From: Streptomyces ficellus | GTDB taxonomy: Bacteria > Actinomycetota > Actinomycetes > Streptomycetales > Streptomycetaceae | Direction: 5' to 3' | Length of the DNA stretch: 64,000 bases | NCBI RefSeq assembly: GCF_030406405.1 | Contig: NZ_JAUEPL010000033.1 | Span: 1 to 64,000, forward strand | Part shown: positions 1 to 8,270 of the stretch, one piece after another | Position numbering within the stretch: position 1 is the stretch's first letter | Layout: every line of letters begins with the position of its first letter | Notes under the pieces: model-generated | Databases searched by the model: none | What the model saw: only the letters and a program-made list of their open reading frames with translations | What the model was told of the DNA's origin: nothing | Position numbers and translations under genes: made by a program

Positions 1-2
1 TC

Positions 3-127
3 AACACCCCGCTCGTCGGGTACCTGAACAACGCCATCAAGGCGAAGGAACTGTTCAAGAAGGACAAGGACTACGTCGTCATCGACGGCGAAGTCATGAT
101 CGTGGACGAGCACACCGGCCGTATCCT
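3..127 (+). pseudogene. secA: SecA internal fragment (partial, joined to dnaX)
   Basis: The reading frame starting at base 3 gives about 41 residues that match the nucleotide-binding/crosslinking region of the preprotein translocase ATPase SecA, including NTPLVGYLNNAIKAKELF and DGEVMIVDEHTGRIL. The SecA match stops at about base 127. SecA would continue AGRRYNEG, but the sequence changes at once to dnaX in another frame, and the SecA frame then runs as nonsense to a stop near 326. Both ends are missing, so this fragment cannot make SecA. In Streptomyces secA is normally far from dnaX, so this is either an assembly or contig-edge chimera or a real breakpoint. Confidence 0.85.
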
Positions 128-730
128 ATGGCACAGGGCGCCGCCCAGGTGCGGAACATGTGGCCGGAAATCCTGGAAGCGGTCAAGAACCGCCGCCGCT
201 TCACCTGGATCCTGCTCAGCCAGAACGCCCAGGTCGCCGGTTTCGACGGCACCACCCTCCAGCTCGGCTTCCTCAACGCCGGCGCCCGTGACAACTTCGC
301 GAGCAGCGGCAGCGAGGACGTGCTGAAGCAGGCGCTCGCCGAGCAGTTCAACGTCCAGTGGAAGATCGAGGCGATCGTCGACCCGTCGGGCGGCTCCGGG
401 CCCCCGCCGTCCTCCGGAGGCGGCGGTGGCTACGGCGGACGCCCGCCCCAGACGCCGGCGCCCGCGCCGCAGCCCGCCCCCCGCCCCGTACAGCAGGCGC
501 CGCAGGCCCCGGCGCACCAGCCGGCCCAGGCCCCGGCCCAGGCCCCCGCGCCGGCTCCCGGGGGGCCCGCGCCCGCGCCGCCGCGCGCCGCCGCACCCCA
601 GCAGGTCAGACCCGAGGACGACGTACCGGAGGAGGACGACCCCGATCTCGTCGACTCGGCGCTCTCCGGCCACGAGCTGATCGTGCGCGAGCTGGGGGCG
701 ACCGTGGTGGAGGAATATACGAACGAGTAG
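128..730 (+). CDS. dnaX: DNA polymerase III gamma/tau subunit, C-terminal part only
   Basis: This frame encodes the last ~200 residues of the clamp-loader subunit DnaX. It contains the conserved block VRNMWPEILEAVKNRRRFTW, the following LSQNAQV and FDGTTLQLGF, then a Pro/Ala/Gly-rich tail and an acidic end (EDDVPEEDDPDLVDSALSG). The AAA+ ATPase domains that should precede it are absent, because the upstream DNA is a SecA fragment. ATG 128 is probably an internal Met of the native protein and not the true start. The next gene is purD, as expected for Streptomyces. The 5' truncation coincides with the junction at ~127. Confidence 0.85.
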   Translation: MAQGAAQVRNMWPEILEAVKNRRRFTWILLSQNAQVAGFDGTTLQLGFLNAGARDNFASSGSEDVLKQALAEQFNVQWKIEAIVDPSGGSGPPPSSGGGGGYGGRPPQTPAPAPQPAPRPVQQAPQAPAHQPAQAPAQAPAPAPGGPAPAPPRAAAPQQVRPEDDVPEEDDPDLVDSALSGHELIVRELGATVVEEYTNE

Positions 731-791
731 GAGAAGCCGGTTCGGCGGCCCGCACAAAGGGCGTCCGCCGCAGCGGGCTACCCTGGCTGGC

Positions 792-2042
792 GTGAAGGTC
801 CTCGTCATCGGCGGCGGCGCCCGCGAACACGCCCTGTGCCGCTCTTTCTCCCTCGATCCCGACGTCACCGCTCTGCACTGCGCGCCCGGCAACGCCGGAA
901 TCGCGGAGGTCGCCGAGCTGCACCAGGTGGATGCCCTCGACGGCGCCGCCGTGGCCGCCCTGGCCGGTGAGCTGGCGGCCGACCTGGTCGTCGTCGGCCC
1001 GGAGGCACCGCTCGTCGTGGGCGTGGCCGACGCCGTACGGGCGGCCGGCATTCCCTGCTTCGGCCCCTCCAAGGAGGCCGCCCAGCTGGAGGGCTCCAAG
1101 GCGTTCGCCAAGGACGTGATGGCCGCCGCGGGCGTCCCCACGGCGCGTTCGTACGTCTGCACCACGCCTGAGGAGATCGACACGGCGCTCGACGCCTTCG
1201 GTGCTCCGTACGTCGTCAAGGACGACGGCCTCGCGGCCGGCAAGGGCGTCGTCGTCACCGGCGACCTGGAGGAGGCCCGCGCGCACGCGCTCTCCTGCGA
1301 CCGCGTGGTCATCGAGGAGTACCTGGACGGCCCCGAGGTCTCGCTCTTCGCGATCACCGACGGTACGACCGTGCTGCCGCTGACGCCCGCCCAGGACTTC
1401 AAGCGCGCGCTGGACGGCGACGAGGGCCCCAACACCGGCGGCATGGGCGCGTACTCCCCGCTCCCCTGGGCGGACCCCAAGCTGGTCGACGAGGTCATGG
1501 CGACCGTCCTCCAGCCCACGGTCGACGAGCTGCGCCGCCGTGGCACGCCGTTCTCGGGACTGCTGTACGCGGGGCTGGCGATCACATCGCGCGGTGTACG
1601 GGTCATCGAGTTCAACGCCCGCTTCGGCGATCCGGAGACCCAGGTCGTACTGGCCCGCCTCAAGACCCCGCTCGCGCGGGTCCTGCTGCACGCCGCCAAC
1701 GGCACCCTCGACAGCGAGCCGCCGCTGAACTGGCGGGACGACGCCGCCGTCACCGTGGTCGTCGCCGCCCACAACTACCCCGGCGCCCCCCGGACCGGCG
1801 ACCCGATCGAGGGCCTGGACGAGGTCGCGGCGGAGGATGCCCCCCATGCGTACGTCCTGCACGCCGGCACCAGGCGGGACGGCGACGCGATCGTGAGCGC
1901 CGGCGGCCGTGTCCTGTCCGTCACCGCGACGGGCAAGGACCTCGCGGAGGCCCGGGAGCGGGCGTACGCGGCGGTGGCGCGGATCCGGCTGGACGGCTCA
2001 CAGCACCGTACGGACATCGCCCTCAAGGCCGCCGGGGAGTGA
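792..2042 (+). CDS. purD: Phosphoribosylamine-glycine ligase (GAR synthetase)
   Basis: PurD ligates glycine to phosphoribosylamine with ATP, the second step of IMP synthesis. The 416-residue product has the usual length. It opens with the N-domain MKVLVIGGGAREHAL, carries the ATP-grasp region (GLAAGKGVVV, and GPNTGGMGAYSP near residue 215), and has the metal-binding FNARFGDPETQ near residue 277. The start is GTG at 792, the only start that keeps the intact nucleotide-binding N-terminus. It follows dnaX after about 60 bases, so read-through from dnaX is possible. No frameshift or missing motif is seen. Confidence 0.97.
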   Translation: MKVLVIGGGAREHALCRSFSLDPDVTALHCAPGNAGIAEVAELHQVDALDGAAVAALAGELAADLVVVGPEAPLVVGVADAVRAAGIPCFGPSKEAAQLEGSKAFAKDVMAAAGVPTARSYVCTTPEEIDTALDAFGAPYVVKDDGLAAGKGVVVTGDLEEARAHALSCDRVVIEEYLDGPEVSLFAITDGTTVLPLTPAQDFKRALDGDEGPNTGGMGAYSPLPWADPKLVDEVMATVLQPTVDELRRRGTPFSGLLYAGLAITSRGVRVIEFNARFGDPETQVVLARLKTPLARVLLHAANGTLDSEPPLNWRDDAAVTVVVAAHNYPGAPRTGDPIEGLDEVAAEDAPHAYVLHAGTRRDGDAIVSAGGRVLSVTATGKDLAEARERAYAAVARIRLDGSQHRTDIALKAAGE

Positions 2043-2270
2043 ACCCCGAACTCGGCTGAACCGTCCACACCTTTGCCCAAAGCCATTCCATCGAGTGACG
2101 GCTGCCCCATCCGGATGACGCCTGCCGGTGCCCCAACTAGGGTGCCGCGCAAGCGTTCCGGCACTTGGCCCACCGGCATTGCGATGTCAGTGGTGGGTGC
2201 CACAGTGGGGGAGTGAGCAACACCACCACGAGGCAGTCCGCCGCAGGGCAGAAGGGGGTGAGGTACGGCC

Positions 2271-4706
2271 GTGTCCGATTCCGGTGCTCGTTTCGGGCTG
2301 GGTGAGGAGCGGGGTGCGCGGTCCGCGCGCGCTCGGGCCCTGGCCGTGCTGCGGGTGCGCAGCAGGGCGCTTGCCGTGGCGCTGCTGCCCGCCGCCCTCG
2401 CCGTCGTGCTGCTGGCCGGTGGCGCCACGGGCCATCTGGTCGGCGCGGGCTGGGACGCCGCGCGCTGGGCGGTGTCGGGGCTCGCGGTGGTCGTGCTGCT
2501 GGCCGCGGCGGTGGTCGCGGCCGTGATCGCGCGGGCCAGGCCGGCGCTCTCCCCGACGGTGGAGATCCCCCCTGAGTCGGCCCCTGATCTGTACCGGATG
2601 GTGCAGGACCTGGCGGGGCGGCTGGATGTGCCGGTGCCCTCCGGGATAGCGCTGACGCCCGACTGCGACAGCTGGCTGGAGGACCGTACGCACCCGGCGC
2701 ACGGGATACCCGGCATACCGGGCGTGCACCGCTCGGACACCCCGCCCGTCCTGGTGATCGGCTCACCGTTCCTGTGGTGGATGCGGGTCGGCGAGCTGCG
2801 GGCGGTGCTGGCGCCGGTCGTCGCCGGTACGGGACCGTCTGCGCACCCCGACATAGCGGCGGCCCGCCGCTTCCTCCGGGGGCTGGACGCGGCGGTCGCG
2901 GGGACGGCCCGGCCGGGGCTCGATCCGGTACGGCGCCTGGGGGCGCGTTTCGTCGGCGCGGTGGTACGGATCCTGTTGCGCGGCTGCCGGGTGCACGCCA
3001 CCGAGATGGAGCGCGGCGTCGCGGCGGCCGCGTCGGAGCGTGCACAGGCTGTGGATTACGGGCTGCGGATCGTCGCCCAGGAACAGGTGGGGCTGGCGTA
3101 CGCGGGCTGGGACCGGCTCCTGACGCGGGTGGCCCTGCCGGCCTGGCGCATGGGCCGCTGGCCGTCCCGGCTCGACGCGGGCGTCGTCTCGGCGCTGACG
3201 GAGCTGTCGCGCCGCGACCGGCTGGCGGAGGGTTTCGCTTCCCGGCTCGGTGAGCGGCCCGCCTGTGACCTGCTCGAAGAGCCCGGGCTCGTCGACGAGG
3301 CGGCCTCGCTGCTCGCCGCCCGCCTGTTCCACGGCGGGCCTGCGGAGGCGGGCCCCGACTGGGCGCCGGTGGACTGGCAGCAGTACCCGGAGGAGGTGGT
3401 CGACCGCAAGTGGCGTGCGGAGGCCGCGCGGCTCCACCGGGTCCTCGACCGGCTCGGCGTCCAGCGCGACGCGGAGGCGACGCTGGCCCGGGTGATGGAC
3501 CACCTGACAAGCGAGCAGAGCGGCGAAACGCTCGCGGCGGCGATCACGGCGGAGCTCTCCCGCGAGGAGACGGCACCGCCCCCGCCCCCGCCCGCCGCGA
3601 CGGTGACCGGCGAGATGGCCGGCGCCACCACGTACGGCACCGGGACGGCGACCACGGGCGGATCCCCCGGCCCGGTCCCGCCTCCGCCCACCTCCGCCGC
3701 CGGTACCTCGGCGCCGGCCGCGCCCGCCACTCCGGCGCCGAAGGCCGCCGTGGGGGACGCCCCTGCCCCGGAGCGCGCGGTAACGGACGCGCCCGCCCCG
3801 GAGCGCGTGGTTACGGACGCGCCCGCCCTGGAGCGCGCGGCGCCCACGCCTGCGCCCGCCTCGTCCGCGCCCGCCTCTCCTGCGGCGCCCGCGCCGGGGA
3901 GCCGCCCACCGGACACCCCGGCCGCGCCGGCGACCCACCAGGGTGCACCCGACCCGGCGGCGCCCGCGCCTGGGGAGCCCTGCCCGGCGGCGGCCAGCCC
4001 GGAAGCGTCCCACCCGGAAGCGCCCCACACGCCGGCCCCCAGCCCGGAAGCGCCCCGCCCGGAAGCGCCCCACACGGCGGCGCCCAGCCCGGAAGCGTCC
4101 CGCCCGGACGCGCCCCACACGGCGGCGGCCAGCCCGGAAGCGTTCGACTCGGAAGCGCCCTACACCGCGGCCCCCAGCCCGGAGGCGCCCGCGCCCGGCG
4201 CCGCCCCCGCCCCGGCCCCCAGCCCGGAGGCGTCCGCGCCTGGGGAGCCCTGCCCGGCGGCGCCCAGCCGGGACGCGCCCAGTCCCGGCGCGTCCAACCC
4301 GGGGGAACCGAACCCAGACGCGCCCAGCACCGGCGCGCCCAGCCCCGGCGCGCCCAACCCGGGGGCGCCCGTGGCGCCCGTCATATCCGTCCCCGGGGGC
4401 CCGGGGCAGCCGTGGGGGCCCGGGGGCGACGCGCTGCCGCTGTTCCCGTTGCAGCCGCCCCGTACCGGGCGGGAGCTGCTCGCCGATCACGTCACGGCCA
4501 TGGTGTGCTGCGCCGCCGTGGACACCGCCGGGGCGGCGCCCGGGCTCGACTGGCTCGACGGGCCCACCCTCCTCGTCGGGGGGAAGCGTCACCCGGACCT
4601 GGCCGCGCGGGTCCTCACGCTCATCGAGGAGGCCGACCCGGAGCCGCTGCGCTCTTGGCTGGCCACCGTGGGCGTACGCCCCGAGAAACCCGTCCGCCTC
4701 GTCTGA
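2271..4706 (+). CDS. Membrane protein with degenerate M48-peptidase-like domain and Pro/Ala repeat region
   Basis: The 811-residue product starts at GTG 2271 behind a GGGGGTGAGG ribosome-binding site. It has two hydrophobic segments (residues ~33-56 and ~67-87), then a domain laid out like peptidase M48: LYRMVQDLAGRLDVPVP followed by MRVGELRAVLAPVVAGTG. An M48 enzyme has HEXXH where this protein has APVVAG (181-186), so zinc catalysis is not expected. Residues ~430-710 are low complexity, rich in Pro, Ala, Ser and Glu, and include a 15-residue repeat. The end (~740-811) is folded-looking again. Function is unknown; a scaffold or pseudoprotease role is inference. It sits between purD and purC in the expected Streptomyces order. 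Confidence 0.75.
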   Translation: MSDSGARFGLGEERGARSARARALAVLRVRSRALAVALLPAALAVVLLAGGATGHLVGAGWDAARWAVSGLAVVVLLAAAVVAAVIARARPALSPTVEIPPESAPDLYRMVQDLAGRLDVPVPSGIALTPDCDSWLEDRTHPAHGIPGIPGVHRSDTPPVLVIGSPFLWWMRVGELRAVLAPVVAGTGPSAHPDIAAARRFLRGLDAAVAGTARPGLDPVRRLGARFVGAVVRILLRGCRVHATEMERGVAAAASERAQAVDYGLRIVAQEQVGLAYAGWDRLLTRVALPAWRMGRWPSRLDAGVVSALTELSRRDRLAEGFASRLGERPACDLLEEPGLVDEAASLLAARLFHGGPAEAGPDWAPVDWQQYPEEVVDRKWRAEAARLHRVLDRLGVQRDAEATLARVMDHLTSEQSGETLAAAITAELSREETAPPPPPPAATVTGEMAGATTYGTGTATTGGSPGPVPPPPTSAAGTSAPAAPATPAPKAAVGDAPAPERAVTDAPAPERVVTDAPALERAAPTPAPASSAPASPAAPAPGSRPPDTPAAPATHQGAPDPAAPAPGEPCPAAASPEASHPEAPHTPAPSPEAPRPEAPHTAAPSPEASRPDAPHTAAASPEAFDSEAPYTAAPSPEAPAPGAAPAPAPSPEASAPGEPCPAAPSRDAPSPGASNPGEPNPDAPSTGAPSPGAPNPGAPVAPVISVPGGPGQPWGPGGDALPLFPLQPPRTGRELLADHVTAMVCCAAVDTAGAAPGLDWLDGPTLLVGGKRHPDLAARVLTLIEEADPEPLRSWLATVGVRPEKPVRLV
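4023..4202 (+). repeat. 45-bp coding tandem repeat, four copies
   Basis: Repeats begin at 4023, 4068, 4113 and 4158 with exact 45-base spacing. Each encodes a 15-residue unit of the form PHTAAPSPEASRPDA. The copies differ by substitutions but keep the frame, so copy-number change would lengthen or shorten the protein without breaking it. Less regular PEAP/PGAP-type repeats flank both sides, roughly 3,950-4,380. Confidence 0.85.
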
Positions 4707-4861
4707 ACGACGCCGGGCCGGCGCGGGACGGGCGCGCCGAAACCGGAATGCCACGTTCCGTTCTCGCCAATTAACGACGAACGGTGACGGACTGCGTGCG
4801 TTATGTGATGTGCTGGGGACCGGCACTGACAGTCGCGGGGGAGTCGAGGGAGGGGTGCAGC

Positions 4862-6322
4862 ATGGGGGCGGAACAGATTCGGCGGTGGGAATCGGGAGCC
4901 CTCGCCCATGCCGTCACGGACCCGTTCGGCCAGGGTCCGCTGCCCTGGCTGCGCGGCAGCGAGCAGTATTTCGGCGACACCGGCCAGGTCGTCCCCTGGT
5001 ACGCCGACCCCACCCTGGCGCGCGGCGGCCACGGCGGACCCCGCTCCGCCGACGACGTACACCGCCAGATCAAAGGCTTCGCGTCCACCGGTGCCGTCGC
5101 GCCCGGTGAGGCGATCGACTTCCACATCACCGTGGACCCGCCGCAACAGTTCTCGGTCGACATCTATCGGATCGGTCACTACGCGGGCGACGGCGCGTCC
5201 AAGATCACCACCAGCCCGCGCCTCCCAGGTATCGTCCAGCCCGCCCCGCTCACCGCCGACCGCACCGTCTCCTGCCACCACTGGTGGCTCTCCTGGCGGC
5301 TCCAGGTGCCGTCCTACTGGTCGATCGGCGCGTACGTGGCCGTCCTCACCACCCTCGACGGCTACCGCTCCCACATCCCCTTCACGGTCCGCGACAGCCA
5401 CCCCGCCGACCTGCTCCTGCTCCTCCCCGACATCACCTGGCAGGCCTACAACCTCTACCCGGAGGACGGCCGGACCGGCGCCAGCCTCTACCACGCCTGG
5501 GACGAGGACGGCCGCCTGCTCGGCGAGGAGGACGCCGCCACCACCGTCTCCTTCGACCGCCCGTACGCGGGCGCGGGGCTGCCCCTGCACGTGGGCCACG
5601 CCTATGACTTCATCCGCTGGGCGGAGCGGTACGGCTACGACCTCGCGTACGCCGACGCCCGCGACCTGCACGCCGGCCGCGTCGACCCCACCCGCTACCG
5701 GGGCCTGGTCTTCCCGGGCCACGACGAGTACTGGTCGGTGCCCATGCGCCGCACGGTGGAGCTGGCCCGCGACCAGGGCACCTCGCTCGTGTTCCTCTCG
5801 GCCAACACCATGTACTGGCAGGTCGAGCTCTCACCCTCCCCGTCCGGCGTCCCCGACCGCCTCCTCACCTGCCGAAAACGCCGGGGCCCGGGAAAGCCCG
5901 CCCTGTGGCGCGAGATCGACCGCCCCGAACAGCAACTGCTCGGCATCCAGTACGCGGGCCGCGTCCCCGAGCCGCACCCCATGGTCGTGCGGAACGCCGA
6001 CCACTGGCTCTGGGACGCCACCGGAGCCGGCGAGGGCGATGAACTGCCCGGCCTCGTCGCCGGCGAGGCCGACCGGTACTTCCCGCGCACCGCCCTCCCC
6101 GAGCACCGGCGCCGCATCCTGCTCGCCCACTCCCCCTACCGGGACAGTGAGGACGTCACCCGTCACCAGGAAACCTCCCTCTACCGCGCCCCTTCCGGCG
6201 CCCTCGTCTTCGCCTCGGGCACGTTCGCCTGGTCACCCGCCCTGGACCGGCCGGGTCATGTCGACCTCCGTATCCAGCGCGCCACGGCCAACCTCCTGGA
6301 CCGCATCTGCAAACGGGACTAG
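4862..6322 (+). CDS. N,N-dimethylformamidase beta subunit-like protein
   Basis: The 486-residue product resembles the C-terminal domain family of the N,N-dimethylformamidase large subunit. Conserved-looking blocks include FSVDIYRIGHYAGDGA, DITWQAYNLY, FDRPYAGAG and VFPGHDEYWS. Many actinobacteria have such a protein with no demonstrated amidase activity, so the substrate is unknown. I chose ATG 4862 because GAGGGAGGGG lies just upstream; the frame is open further back to 4784 without a comparable site. It lies upstream of purC, separated by 274 bases of C-rich sequence in which I see no gene. No signal peptide or membrane segment is evident. Confidence 0.7.
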   Translation: MGAEQIRRWESGALAHAVTDPFGQGPLPWLRGSEQYFGDTGQVVPWYADPTLARGGHGGPRSADDVHRQIKGFASTGAVAPGEAIDFHITVDPPQQFSVDIYRIGHYAGDGASKITTSPRLPGIVQPAPLTADRTVSCHHWWLSWRLQVPSYWSIGAYVAVLTTLDGYRSHIPFTVRDSHPADLLLLLPDITWQAYNLYPEDGRTGASLYHAWDEDGRLLGEEDAATTVSFDRPYAGAGLPLHVGHAYDFIRWAERYGYDLAYADARDLHAGRVDPTRYRGLVFPGHDEYWSVPMRRTVELARDQGTSLVFLSANTMYWQVELSPSPSGVPDRLLTCRKRRGPGKPALWREIDRPEQQLLGIQYAGRVPEPHPMVVRNADHWLWDATGAGEGDELPGLVAGEADRYFPRTALPEHRRRILLAHSPYRDSEDVTRHQETSLYRAPSGALVFASGTFAWSPALDRPGHVDLRIQRATANLLDRICKRD

Positions 6323-6596
6323 AACGCCCCTGAAGATCCACTCCCAGACGCACCCCCAAGACGCTCGCAGCCCCACCCCGAGCCTCCGCCCCGCGCCCCA
6401 CCCCCGAACCTCAGCCTGAGCCTCACGCCAAGACGGCCCGAGCCCCAGCCCCAAGACGGCCCACACCCTGCCCCACGCCCCCCAACAGAACACCCGCCGA
6501 AGATCCGCCTGAAGACCCCGCGAGACCCCTGGCCAACGCCCGGTTTCCGCATGCGGGAGAATCGGAGCCGATTGGACAGAACCACGGGGAGGAACC

Positions 6597-7499
6597 GTGT
6601 CCGGATTCGTCGAAAAGCCCGAGCCGCTTGAGGTGCCGGGCCTGGTACACCTGCACACCGGCAAGGTGCGCGAGCTGTACCAGAACGAGGCGGGCGACCT
6701 CGTGATGGTCGCCAGTGACCGCATCTCCGCCTACGACTGGGTGCTGCCCACCGCAATCCCGGACAAGGGCCGCGTCCTGACGCAGCTCTCCCTCTGGTGG
6801 TTCGACCGGCTCTCCGACCTCATCCCCCACCACGTCATCTCCACCGAGCCGCCCGCCGGCGCCCCCGCCGACTGGGCCGGCCGCACCCTGGTCTGCAAGT
6901 CGCTGCGCATGATCCCCGTCGAGTGCGTGGCCCGGGGCTACCTCACCGGCTCCGGCCTCGCCGAGTACAACGAGTCCCGTACGGTGTGCGGCCTCGCCCT
7001 CCCCGAAGGCCTCACCGACGGGTCCGAGCTCCCGGCGCCGATCTTCACCCCCGCCACCAAGGCAGCCGTCGGTGATCACGACGAGAACGTGTCGTACGAG
7101 GAGGTCGCCCGCCAGGTCGGCGCGGAGACCGCCGCCCAGCTGCGCCAGTCGACGCTCGCGATCTACTCCCGGGCCCGCGACATCGCCCGCGCCCGGGGGA
7201 TCATCCTCGCGGACACCAAGTTCGAGTTCGGTCACGACGGCGACGGCGGCCTGGTCCTCGCGGACGAGGTGCTGACCCCGGACTCCTCCCGCTTCTGGCC
7301 CGCCGACTCCTGGGAGCCGGGCCGCGCGCAGCCGTCGTTCGACAAGCAGTACGTACGCGACTGGCTGACGTCCGACGCCTCCGGCTGGGACCGCGCGAGC
7401 GAGCAGCCGCCGCCTCCCCTCCCTCAGGAGGTCGTGGACGCGACGCGCGGCAAGTACATCGAGGCGTACGAGCGCCTGACCGGCACCACCTGGTCATAG
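6597..7499 (+). CDS. purC: Phosphoribosylaminoimidazole-succinocarboxamide synthase (SAICAR synthase)
   Basis: PurC joins aspartate to CAIR with ATP in IMP synthesis. The 300-residue product has family motifs in order: LVHLHTGKVRELYQ near the N-terminus, SDRISAYDWVLP, the RMIPVECVARGYLTGSG block near residue 103, and LADTKFEFGHD near 203. The start is GTG 6597 with GGGGAGGAACC directly upstream. A strong hairpin follows the stop. It is separated from purD by two non-purine genes, as in other streptomycetes. Confidence 0.97.
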   Translation: MSGFVEKPEPLEVPGLVHLHTGKVRELYQNEAGDLVMVASDRISAYDWVLPTAIPDKGRVLTQLSLWWFDRLSDLIPHHVISTEPPAGAPADWAGRTLVCKSLRMIPVECVARGYLTGSGLAEYNESRTVCGLALPEGLTDGSELPAPIFTPATKAAVGDHDENVSYEEVARQVGAETAAQLRQSTLAIYSRARDIARARGIILADTKFEFGHDGDGGLVLADEVLTPDSSRFWPADSWEPGRAQPSFDKQYVRDWLTSDASGWDRASEQPPPPLPQEVVDATRGKYIEAYERLTGTTWS

Positions 7500-7527
7500 G
7501 AACCGCCGGACAGCGCGCGACAACGCG

Positions 7528-7558
7528 GAAGCCCCCCGGCGACCGGCCGGGGGGCTTC
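7528..7558. terminator. Bidirectional terminator hairpin between purC and tRNA-Gly
   Basis: GAAGCCCCCCGG and CCGGGGGGCTTC form a near-perfect stem with a short loop. It lies just past the purC stop on the plus strand and just past the 3' end of the minus-strand tRNA-Gly, so it probably ends transcription from both sides. Confidence 0.8.
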
Positions 7559-7564
7559 CATCTG

Positions 7565-7637
7565 AGCGGACGACGAGGCTCGAACTCGCGACCTCAACCT
7601 TGGCAAGGTTGCGCTCTACCAACTGAGCTACGTCCGC
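7565..7637 (-). tRNA. tRNA-Gly(GCC)
   Basis: The minus strand folds into a 73-nt cloverleaf with acceptor GCGGACG paired to CGTCCGC, a D-arm GCTCAGTTGGTAGAGC, anticodon loop CTTGCCA (anticodon GCC) and T-arm containing GTTCGAG. CCA is not encoded. A second, diverged tRNA-Gly(GCC) lies at 11,583-11,655 in the same orientation. Confidence 0.95.
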
Positions 7638-7658
7638 ATGCGCCGTAGCGCGAAACCA

Positions 7659-8270
7659 CTATACCCAACCTCGCTCGCGGGCGAGACGCACCGCCGTGTG
7701 ACGGTTCTCGGCACCCAGCTTCGAGGCCGCCGACGACAGATAGTTCCGTACGGTCCCGGGGGACAGGGCCGCCCGCTCGGCGATCTCCGCGATCGGCGCA
7801 CCGTCGGCCGCCAGCTCCAGCACCTCCGCCTCCCGCGCGGTCAGCGGCGAGTCCCCGGCGGCAATCGCGTCGGCGGCCAACTCGGGGTCGACGTAGCGGT
7901 TTCCGGCGTGGACGGTACGGATTATCTCGGCGAGCCGCTGGGCGCTGAGCGTCTTCGGTACGAAGCCCCGCACCCCCGCCGCGAGGGCCCGTTTCAGGTG
8001 GCCGGGGCGGCCGTGGCCGGTCACGATCATGGTGCGGCACGCGGGCAGCTCGGCCCGCAGCGATGTGGCGACCTTCACACCGTCGGCGCCCGGCATCTGG
8101 AGGTCCAGCACTGCCACGTCCGGCTGGTGGGCCCGCGCCATGGCGAGCGCCTCGGGCCCGGACGCCGCCTCCGCGACGACCACGAGATCGTCCTCCAGCC
8201 CGAGGAGGGCCGCGAGCGCTCCCCGGATCAGGTGCTCGTCATCGGCGAGCAGTACGCGTACGGGGGTCAC
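7659..8270 (-). CDS. NarL/LuxR-family response regulator (DesR-like)
   Basis: The 203-residue protein has a receiver domain with the phosphoacceptor Asp56 in VLDLQMPG and acidic residues DDE at 10-12. A LuxR-type helix-turn-helix follows at residues ~140-200 (SPLTAREAEVLELAADG, GTVRNYLSSAASKLG). It starts at GTG 8270, overlapping the stop of the histidine kinase by four bases, so the two are translationally coupled. With the kinase and the upstream ABC transporter it forms a four-gene minus-strand operon. The likely target is the transporter operon itself (inference from the neighbourhood). Confidence 0.93.
   Translation of the reverse strand: MTPVRVLLADDEHLIRGALAALLGLEDDLVVVAEAASGPEALAMARAHQPDVAVLDLQMPGADGVKVATSLRAELPACRTMIVTGHGRPGHLKRALAAGVRGFVPKTLSAQRLAEIIRTVHAGNRYVDPELAADAIAAGDSPLTAREAEVLELAADGAPIAEIAERAALSPGTVRNYLSSAASKLGAENRHTAVRLARERGWV

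Noticed and set aside
71..1774. Long minus-strand open frame opposite dnaX and purD
   Set aside because: It is antisense to two recognised genes, has no ribosome site and a composition typical of GC-rich shadow frames.
4023..4202. 45-bp repeats as a possible CRISPR or iteron array
   Set aside because: They are contiguous coding repeats without spacers.
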